Shown here piece by piece: positions 1 to 5,489 of a stretch of 11,964 bases of DNA (positions are counted from its first letter, which is position 1; each line of letters opens with the position of its first letter). The DNA comes from Candidatus Iainarchaeum sp. (GTDB lineage: Archaea; B1Sed10-29; WALL01; JAGHAM01). The notes under the pieces are model-generated. The model had not been told where the DNA came from. It did not search any database and saw nothing but the letters and a program-made list of their open reading frames with translations. Made by a program: the position numbers and the translations under genes. The stretch is from the NCBI GenBank assembly GCA_021161465.1, contig JAGHAM010000015.1, positions 1-11,964 on the forward strand, in the 5' to 3' direction.

Positions 1-2148
1 GTCTGTGGTAATGATATCTGTGAGTCTGGGGAAAATGAACAAAATTGTCCGGAGGATTGTTCGGGGTGTTCTTCTGGGGGAGAATCCTGCTCAACCACCA
101 GTGATTGTTGTTCTGGACTAACTTGTTGTGGTGGAGCCTGCAAAAAGAGCAATGGAGCAGGCTGCTCTGGTAGTTGGCAATGTTGTTCGGGGCATTGCTG
201 TGATGGGACATGTAAAGACAACTGTGGAGGGGCCTTTTGTGGCAATAGCATATGCAATACTCTCTTAGGCGAGAACTGTAATAATTGCCCTGAGGACTGC
301 GGTCAGTGTTGTGGGAATGGTTGGTGCAATACAATATGGGGAGAAAGCTGCAGCAACTGTCCTGAGGATTGTGGGAAATGTTGCGGAAATGGTCGCATCG
401 ATGAAGGAGAGAACTGTAGGAACTGTCCTGAGGATGTAGGACAGTGCACTGGTGTGTGTGGAGATGGTACATGTGATTCAAGCGCCACTGGTGGAGAAAC
501 ATGTTCAACCTGTAGGAAGGACTGTTGCCCATGCAACCATAATAACAACTGTGAACCGGCACAGGGAGAAACAACATTGAACTGTGATGACTGCCAAGAT
601 GACATAGAGTGCGGGAATGGGATATGCGAACCTGGGGAAACAGAACAAATATGCCCTGCCGACTGCATGTGGGTGTGTGGAAATGGAGTATGTGAAAGAA
701 CAAAAGGCGAAGACTGTGACTCCTGTGTGGAAGACTGTTGTTCTAACTCAACGTGTAATAATGGTAGATGTGACTCTGAAGATTGCTTTTATTGCCCAAA
801 TGAGTGCACATCTAGGGGATATCAGTGCTGCGCCCCTGGGTATAGTTATCATAAGTGCAGGAATGACGAGATTTGCTGTGACGACCAATGCTGTGATAGC
901 GCAACACAATCTTGTGTAGTTGGAAAATGCACAGATATATGGGCATACTGTGGCAGCACAAAGTATAACACCAATGAAGAACGATGTTGCGAAAGTCAAC
1001 AAGAATTCCACACTTGTAGTAAAGACGAGTCATGTTGCGGCATGACTTGCTGTGGAGATAGCGAGCAGTGTATTGATGGACAATGTTGCCCCCAGGATAA
1101 GTCATGTGGTCCTGTTTGCTGTGGAGAAAACCAGCAGTGTTGCGGTGGGTACTGCTGTCCAATTGGAACCAGTTGTTGCGCACCTGGTGTTTGCTGTGAG
1201 AAAGGGAACTCCTGCAACGAGCAATTAGGTAAATGTGAAAAGAATTCGAAGTGTGGGGACGGCAACTGTGATGTTAGCATCGGTGAAAATTGTGCAACCT
1301 GTTCTGAAGATTGTGGGAAATGTTGTGGAAATGGTCAATGCGAAGAAGAGTTCGACGAAGATTGTCTCAACTGCCAAAAAGATTGTGGAAAATGCTGTGG
1401 GGATGGAATTTGTGATTATCCATCTGAAACAGCGTCCAGTTGCCCAGAAGATTGCTTTGGTTGTGGAGACGGTATCTGCGAGGACACCGAGAACTGTCAC
1501 ACCTGCAGTGTAGATTGCATATGTAAAGGAGCTACTGAATGCAGGGAAACAGAAACCGCTGGCGTTTATGACTGTGTTGAGAAGAACACTTGTGGCGACC
1601 ACAAGTGCCAACGATGGTATGGAGAGAACGAAACCAATTGCCCAACAGACTGTAAATTTGAAGGAACATGCGGAAACGAAAAATGTGAGAAAGAAATTGG
1701 TGAAAATTGTGAGAATTGTATAGCAGATTGTAAATGTGGAGATGGTTTTGTCTGCGAGGATGGGACGTGCGTAACTGCACACTGTGGAAATGGACTCTGC
1801 GAGCAGTACAAGGGTGAGAGCTGCCAGACCTGCCCAGACGACTGTGGAACGTGTTGTGGAGATGGTGTATGTGAAAGCTCTGCTGGTGAGAACTGTATGA
1901 ATTGTCCCATGGATTGCAACACTTGTTGTGGAGATGGATTTTGCGATGCTGGACTTGGCGAAACCTGCGCTACATGTGCGGAGGATTGTGGGACGTGCTG
2001 TGGGGATGACTACTGTGATATCCCATTAGGTGAAAATTGTAAGAATTGCGCGGAGGACTGTGGTCAGTGTTGTGGGAATGGCATCTGCGATAGCGACCTA
2101 GGGGAGAACTGCCTAAATTGCAGAACCGACTGCAAAACATGCAAAACC
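1..2148 (+). repeat. Tandem Cys-rich repeat array (about 20 units) with CC-ladder inserts
   Basis: Protein-level repeats of about 22-25 residues follow the order CG[ND]GxC, about four residues, GE[NS]C, xxC, PxDC, GxC. The clearest units are at 236-378, 1249-1380 and 1783-2148. The last five, from 1783, are almost perfectly phased. Irregular stretches at about 70-235, 760-1245 and 1510-1600 interrupt the array. Units differ in their non-Cys positions, so most of the array is old, although some DNA blocks are nearly identical. Confidence 0.85.
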
Positions 2149-3201
2149 GATGAAAACGATTTAAAGCCACCGAAACAGTTCGGCTGGATACCACCAGACA
2201 ACTCTATAGTTCTCCAGTCATTTGACCTGAAGTTTAATCTGGACGAGCCAGGTGCATGCAAGTGGTGTGAAAATGATTACAATTACAGCCAGTGCGGCCA
2301 CAGATGTATAGGGGACGGAACGAAAAATATCCTATGCCATATTGAAGGATTACAGCTCGGCAACGTTAAAGTCCACATAACCTGCAAGGACCTCTCTGGG
2401 AATGCTGACACTGGCAAGTCAAACACTGATTTATCGTACTTCGTTGTAGAACGCTTCGACAACCTGAACTACTCAGATACTGATTTGATTAACTCCAGCA
2501 AGGACTGGCTGTTGTTCTCACCAAATGCAACAGTCACCAAAGAAAGCCAGGGCAAGAAAGCTGAGGAAGAGGTCGTTCCGGGGATGGTCATAGACATAAA
2601 CAAAATCGGCTCTCCAGAAAAAAAGAACGAGACAGGAAACCTGCTCGGTAGCGGTGGTTTTGGAAAGTACCTCCCACTGCCAGTTAGACAAACGTTAGGC
2701 TCAATCTTGAACGCCTTGCCCTTACCAATAAGGGAGAATTTCGGCGGTATCAGCTACGCTATGATTATCCTAGCTCTGGTAGTCGCAGCTGTCCTTCTGG
2801 TTTATGCACCAAAGAAGGGGAGGGAGATAGCAGCTGAGAAGCTTAAGGAGAGAGAGAAAGAGGGAAAAGCGCAGAAGGTTAGCGAACTTGAGGCGAGGAA
2901 AGTTGAGTTAAGGAAGAAGCTGCTAAACCTAAGGGAGAAAGCAGTTGCGGGTCTTACGGCAAAACAAATCGCACAGAGAAAGGCATACACTGAGGAACTC
3001 CATGAAATTGAGGACAAGCTGTTGAAAGAGGATGACTACTTAGATGAGTTGAATGTACGCGTTGACAAAGCTCTCGAGCAAGCTAAAAAAGGCATCCCAA
3101 GCAAGGAAATCATGAAGCAACTTGTTGAAGAAGGCTACACCAAGAAAGAGATTGAAATCATAAAGAGGGCCTTCCAGAGAAGAAAAGTAAAAGATAATTA
3201 A
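1..3201 (+). CDS. Giant Cys-rich surface protein, C-terminal membrane anchor (5' partial)
   Basis: The reading frame is open from base 1 to the TAA at 3199-3201 (1066 residues visible); the start lies left of the window, and the GTG at 454 is only an internal valine. Residues 1-714 hold about 158 cysteines by my count, roughly one in 4.5. They form about 20 repeats of the type CG[ND]GxC, GENC, xxC, PxDC, GxC, broken by CC-ladder segments. Residues about 720-820 are a Cys-containing Ig-like beta domain with sequons (NYS, NSS). Residues about 918-936 (AMIILALVVAAVLLVYA) are one membrane helix followed by KKGRE, giving N-out/C-in topology. The tail, 938-1066, is a charged coiled coil ending in a PSKEI..EEGYTKKEI motif, also present in the protein at 9272-10483. 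It probably acts outside the cell as a disulfide-rich stalk or adhesin; this is inference from architecture, and no enzymatic motif is visible. Confidence 0.9.
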   Translation, partial: VCGNDICESGENEQNCPEDCSGCSSGGESCSTTSDCCSGLTCCGGACKKSNGAGCSGSWQCCSGHCCDGTCKDNCGGAFCGNSICNTLLGENCNNCPEDCGQCCGNGWCNTIWGESCSNCPEDCGKCCGNGRIDEGENCRNCPEDVGQCTGVCGDGTCDSSATGGETCSTCRKDCCPCNHNNNCEPAQGETTLNCDDCQDDIECGNGICEPGETEQICPADCMWVCGNGVCERTKGEDCDSCVEDCCSNSTCNNGRCDSEDCFYCPNECTSRGYQCCAPGYSYHKCRNDEICCDDQCCDSATQSCVVGKCTDIWAYCGSTKYNTNEERCCESQQEFHTCSKDESCCGMTCCGDSEQCIDGQCCPQDKSCGPVCCGENQQCCGGYCCPIGTSCCAPGVCCEKGNSCNEQLGKCEKNSKCGDGNCDVSIGENCATCSEDCGKCCGNGQCEEEFDEDCLNCQKDCGKCCGDGICDYPSETASSCPEDCFGCGDGICEDTENCHTCSVDCICKGATECRETETAGVYDCVEKNTCGDHKCQRWYGENETNCPTDCKFEGTCGNEKCEKEIGENCENCIADCKCGDGFVCEDGTCVTAHCGNGLCEQYKGESCQTCPDDCGTCCGDGVCESSAGENCMNCPMDCNTCCGDGFCDAGLGETCATCAEDCGTCCGDDYCDIPLGENCKNCAEDCGQCCGNGICDSDLGENCLNCRTDCKTCKTDENDLKPPKQFGWIPPDNSIVLQSFDLKFNLDEPGACKWCENDYNYSQCGHRCIGDGTKNILCHIEGLQLGNVKVHITCKDLSGNADTGKSNTDLSYFVVERFDNLNYSDTDLINSSKDWLLFSPNATVTKESQGKKAEEEVVPGMVIDINKIGSPEKKNETGNLLGSGGFGKYLPLPVRQTLGSILNALPLPIRENFGGISYAMIILALVVAAVLLVYAPKKGREIAAEKLKEREKEGKAQKVSELEARKVELRKKLLNLREKAVAGLTAKQIAQRKAYTEELHEIEDKLLKEDDYLDELNVRVDKALEQAKKGIPSKEIMKQLVEEGYTKKEIEIIKRAFQRRKVKDN
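2752..2808 (+). other. Transmembrane helix of the Cys-rich protein
   Basis: About 19 uninterrupted hydrophobic residues (YAMIILALVVAAVLLVYA) are followed at once by PKKGRE. By the positive-inside rule the Cys-rich part is outside and the last 129 residues are cytoplasmic. Confidence 0.85.
2809..3198 (+). other. Cytoplasmic coiled coil plus PSK-EEGY module, copy A
   Basis: A Lys/Glu-rich coiled coil (about 2820-3040) is followed by a compact C-terminal segment containing YLDEL, KALEQA, IPSKEI, EEGYTKKEI and IKRAFQRRK. It aligns without gaps over the last 54 residues with the tail of the protein at 9272-10483, with about 25 identities by hand count. The function is unknown. The Gly-Tyr-Thr and alternating Ile pattern suggests a small two-helix docking unit. 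Confidence 0.75.
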
Positions 3202-3230
3202 GCCCCGCTCTTTCCAACTTATCGCCAGAC

Positions 3231-3257
3231 TGTAAAGGTTAAATAACTTTCTTTACA
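3231..3257. promoter_or_regulatory. orc1 promoter: TATA box inside an inverted repeat
   Basis: TTAAATAA at 3239-3246 is a good archaeal TATA box, about 30 bases ahead of the GTG at 3273. It sits between perfect 7-base arms TGTAAAG (3231-3237) and CTTTACA (3251-3257), and the core GTTAAATAAC is itself nearly palindromic. This arrangement could be an operator for a dimeric repressor, or for Orc1 itself. Confidence 0.55.
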
Positions 3258-3272
3258 AAAGAGTAAAACACA

Positions 3273-4487
3273 GTGGGGTGTCTAGTTTTGGACTTATTTG
3301 AACAGGAGTTGAAAAAGGAGACACTTTTTAGAGACCGGAATGTCCTTAGCCCTCACTATGTGCCAGACCATCTTCCACATAGGGAAAAAGAGATAAACAG
3401 GATAATGAAGATACTCGCCCCTGCTCTATCACAGAAGCACCCAAGCAACTTATTTATATACGGCAGCACGGGAACTGGCAAGACTGCCACTACAAAATAC
3501 GTGCTTAAAAAACTCATTGAAGTTAGGGAGAAGTATGGAGCAAAAGTTGACTCTGTTTACTTGAACTGCAGAACCTATAACACGAAGTACCAGGTGATGC
3601 TGAAACTAGCACAGCTTGCGGCTCCAGAGGAAAACCTCATGGGTTATGCGTTTTCGCACCTATACGAGAAATTCACAAACTATGTTAACTCTAAAAGAGT
3701 CATATTCATTGCAGCTCTAGATGAAATAGACAAAGTCAAGGATTTAGATGAACTGCTATATTCACTAACTCGTGCAAATGATATCTTAGAATCAGGCCAC
3801 GTGTGCATAATAGGCATATCAAACAGGGTTACCTTCAAGCAAAAGCTTGACCCTAGGTCAAAGTCAACACTTTGCCAGGAGGAAATGATATTTCCACCAT
3901 ACAACGCTGAACAGTTGAAGGCCATTCTACTTGAGCGATGCAAGGAAGGTCTTAAAGAGAAGACGTATACAGAAAGTGCGGTTGCCCTTGCCGCAGCCTT
4001 CGCAGCCAGAGAATCTGGTGACGCTAGATATGCACTAAGGCTTATACTGAAAGCTGGTGAGCTTGCGGATGAAGAAAGCAAAAAAGTAGTGGAAGAATAC
4101 GTGAAGAAAGCAAGGGCTGCCGTCGAGGAAGACGTAGTGGTTGAACTGATAAATACGCTTCCACAACACCAGGCAATAGTGTTATACGGCATCGCGCTTC
4201 TCAGTGGGAAGGATGGAAAATACAAGAGACTTGCTGAAGAGCCACCCGGGAAGGACAGAGTACTATTCTCAGGGGAGGTTTATGAAGAGTACAAGGACCT
4301 TTGCAAGAGGTGGGGCCTCCAACCCAGAAGTGCACGGTGGTTCAGGGAATACTTGAACGAACTGGAGATGATGGGCCTGATTACAACTATGATATCTGGC
4401 AAGGGTGTCAGGGGCAACACACGGCTCATAAAGATGGCATTCCCAAAGGAAAAAATAATAGGTGCGCTTGAAAAGAAGCTCCACTGA
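3273..4487 (+). CDS. orc1/cdc6: Orc1/Cdc6 replication initiator (AAA+ ATPase with winged helix)
   Basis: Archaeal origin-recognition and helicase-loading ATPase, 404 aa, the usual length. Visible motifs: N-terminal DLFEQELKK..LFRDRNVLSPHYVP..LPHRE typical of the family; Walker A GSTGTGKT (64-71); Walker B with DEID (150-153); sensor 1 GISN (181-184); LDPR with the likely Arg finger R195; FPPYNAEQL (208-216); sensor 2 SGDARYAL with R253; then a C-terminal winged helix (about 300-395) with YEEYKDLC, SARWFREYLNELEMMGLI and GKGVRGNTRLI. All ATPase residues look intact. Start choice: GTG at 3273 fits a near-leaderless transcript from the TATA at 3239. TTG at 3288 is a strong alternative because GGGGTG (3275-3280) lies 7 bases ahead and the protein would then begin at DLFEQEL, as in homologues. 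Its own promoter and the AT-rich gap downstream suggest an adjacent origin. Confidence 0.96.
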   Translation: MGCLVLDLFEQELKKETLFRDRNVLSPHYVPDHLPHREKEINRIMKILAPALSQKHPSNLFIYGSTGTGKTATTKYVLKKLIEVREKYGAKVDSVYLNCRTYNTKYQVMLKLAQLAAPEENLMGYAFSHLYEKFTNYVNSKRVIFIAALDEIDKVKDLDELLYSLTRANDILESGHVCIIGISNRVTFKQKLDPRSKSTLCQEEMIFPPYNAEQLKAILLERCKEGLKEKTYTESAVALAAAFAARESGDARYALRLILKAGELADEESKKVVEEYVKKARAAVEEDVVVELINTLPQHQAIVLYGIALLSGKDGKYKRLAEEPPGKDRVLFSGEVYEEYKDLCKRWGLQPRSARWFREYLNELEMMGLITTMISGKGVRGNTRLIKMAFPKEKIIGALEKKLH

Positions 4488-4490
4488 AAT

Positions 4491-4540
4491 GTGCAAAGAG
4501 TGCCGGGTGGTGCAAAAGACGCCAGTGAGGTGCAAGAAAT
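4491..4540 (+). repeat. Three iteron-like direct repeats
   Basis: GTGCAAAGAGTGCC (4491), GTGCAAAAGACGCC (4510) and GTGCAAGAAAT (4530) start 19 and 20 bases apart, about two helical turns. They begin four bases after the orc1 stop codon. The first two match over most of their length (GTGCAA, purine-rich, GCC, GTG); the third keeps only the first part. Confidence 0.5.
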
Positions 4541-4807
4541 AGGTTTCCTCTCCCCTATAAATCCACCCAGCAAGTTATTTCTGTAAAAAGAGGTATATAT
4601 TAGTTCCTATTTATTAAAATAACACCATATAACCGCTTTAGTCTAAATACTGGTATGTAAAACCCGTTTTAGCCATAAAAGGCAACATAAGCAGTTTGTT
4701 TGAACCTTAACTTTAACTCTCGTTCTGTATTTATTTTCTAGCTTAAATCGGCTCAATAAAACAAACGCGCATGTAAATAGAGTAATTGTTTAAAAATAAG
4801 GATATGT

Positions 4808-4830
4808 ATCAGCGGAAACCGACAGGAAAC
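4808..4830 (+). other. ORB-like element (candidate Orc1 binding site)
   Basis: CAGCGGAAAC (4810-4819) differs at one position from the CAGTGGAAAC core of the archaeal origin recognition box. A shorter second half-copy, CAGGAAAC, follows at 4823-4830. CCGCTG at 4861-4866 repeats the first part in inverted orientation. The G-rich tail of a full ORB is not clear, so this is a mini-ORB at best. Confidence 0.4.
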
Positions 4831-4831
4831 T

Positions 4832-4921
4832 TCAAGAAAGAATTAAAATCGCTATAGAAACCGCTGCTATCGCAATAGAGCCAAATACTCCAGTTAAATT
4901 CCACTTATTCAAATCCCCCAC
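4832..4921 (-). CDS. Possible 29-aa single-helix membrane micropeptide
   Basis: GTG at 4921-4919 opens 29 codons ending in TGA at 4834-4832. A short polar N-terminus (MGDLNKWNLTG) is followed by the hydrophobic stretch VFGSIAIAAVSIAILILS to the end, resembling a tail-anchored single helix. A second start, TTG at 4912, is preceded by the Shine-Dalgarno-like AGGTGGGGG. TATA-like CTATAAGT lies at 4948-4941, and the palindromic TATA region at 4964-4977 could also serve this strand. No homologue is recognised. A short hydrophobic ORF in AT-rich DNA can arise by chance, so the call is tentative. Confidence 0.35.
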   Translation of the reverse strand: MGDLNKWNLTGVFGSIAIAAVSIAILILS

Positions 4922-4963
4922 CTGAATAGATTATGCACAAACTTATAGAAAAACCTTTGCATA

Positions 4964-4977
4964 AATATTTAAATATT
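4964..4977. promoter_or_regulatory. Palindromic TATA region ahead of the 163-aa gene
   Basis: AATATTTAAATATT is a perfect 14-base palindrome. Its TTTAAATA (4968-4975) is centred about 26 bases before the ATG at 4998, the spacing expected for a leaderless archaeal transcript. Because it is symmetric it could also start transcription leftward, toward the minus-strand micro-ORF. Confidence 0.65.
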
Positions 4978-4997
4978 GGGAGTCTTGAACTAATTGG

Positions 4998-5489
4998 ATG
5001 GGCTCAGCTAGCAGTGAAAGAATCCTTGCCAGAGAAGAACATAATGCATTGTATGATAGATCTATCGAAGAGCACAGGCGCCCAAAGTTTAAGGACATAC
5101 AGACAATCACAAAAGTGCGAGCTTTCTCGGACCTGTTTGGTGTTAACTCAAGGAGCAAAATTAAAGAGGCATCTCTAAACTTTCTAAAGGATGTGGATAG
5201 GTTAAGGAAAACTATCAGAGTGGACGGGAAACCAATCAGCCATAGAGAGTTCATTGAGCGGGTTGTGAAGAGGGAGTATAGAGAAAGACCGGAAGGTGAG
5301 CCTTACATAAAGAAGGTAGTATCTACACTAGCAGACGTCCAGATTGATGGGTTACATGGGAAAGACCTTGAGGTAGAACTCTCTAAACACGACATCTTAA
5401 GGGCACTAACACACTACAAGAACATAATGGGACTCAACCATCTGGAAACTGCTGTAAAACACTTGCTGGAAAATCAATCAAACCGATAA
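4998..5489 (+). CDS. Uncharacterised charged helical protein, 163 aa
   Basis: I do not recognise this family. The protein is soluble, with no signal peptide or membrane helix and no cysteines seen. It is rich in Arg, Lys and Glu and is predicted mostly helical by eye. Notable stretches are RAREEH-like polar sequence at the N-terminus, KVRAFSDLFGV (about 39-49), KDVDRLRKTIRVDGKPISHREFIERV (about 64-89) and a C-terminal helical part with HDILRALTHYKNIMGL and LETAVKHLLENQ. The ATG at 4998 is about 26 bases after a strong TATA box, which supports a leaderless start. It lies across the candidate origin from orc1 and converges with the next gene, overlapping it by 16 bases. The basic helical character would suit a nucleic-acid-binding role, but no known motif proves it. 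Confidence 0.75.
   Translation: MGSASSERILAREEHNALYDRSIEEHRRPKFKDIQTITKVRAFSDLFGVNSRSKIKEASLNFLKDVDRLRKTIRVDGKPISHREFIERVVKREYRERPEGEPYIKKVVSTLADVQIDGLHGKDLEVELSKHDILRALTHYKNIMGLNHLETAVKHLLENQSNR

Larger units (their letters stand above)
4488..4997. other. AT-rich intergenic region, candidate replication origin
   Basis: About 510 bases without a conserved gene, directly after orc1. From 4560 to 4800 it is strongly AT-rich and could act as an unwinding region. It also contains three GTGCAA direct repeats (from 4491), a weak repeated CCG[CT]TTTAG block (4633-4647 and 4664-4678, 11 of 15 matches), an ORB-like CAGCGGAAAC (4810-4819), CCGCTG in inverted orientation (4861-4866) and a palindromic TATA region (4964-4977). 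Archaeal origins commonly lie beside orc1/cdc6; calling this one is inference. Confidence 0.45.

Noticed and set aside
454-456. GTG as the start of the left-hand Cys-rich protein
   Set aside because: The same frame is open with identical repeat structure back to base 1, so this codon is internal.
1225-1782. 185-aa minus-strand ORF and other antisense frames within 303-2261
   Set aside because: They lie opposite the Cys-repeat gene, have low-complexity translations that mirror its repeats, and lack a promoter or ribosome site.
236-2148. CRISPR-like spacing of repeats
   Set aside because: The periodicity is protein-coding, of variable length and imperfect at DNA level; no identical repeats with unique spacers.
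3680-4225. 181-aa minus-strand ORF inside orc1
   Set aside because: Ser/Ala-rich translation opposite a fully conserved AAA+ gene; a shadow frame.
4541-4600. Transcription terminator after orc1
   Set aside because: Only pyrimidine-rich and short T runs are present; no clear poly-T tract or hairpin strong enough to call.
4795-4858. 17-codon plus-strand ORF from ATG at 4805
   Set aside because: Very short, overlaps the ORB-like motif, and its polar translation shows no recognisable feature.
4905-4925. tRNA-like TTCAAATCCCCC (T-loop resemblance)
   Set aside because: The five bases before TTCAAATC do not pair with those after it, and no acceptor, D or anticodon arm can be drawn upstream.
4933-5178. 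81-aa plus-strand ORF overlapping the start of the 163-aa gene
   Set aside because: It begins before the TATA region of the 163-aa gene and runs in another frame of a better supported ORF; no start signal of its own.
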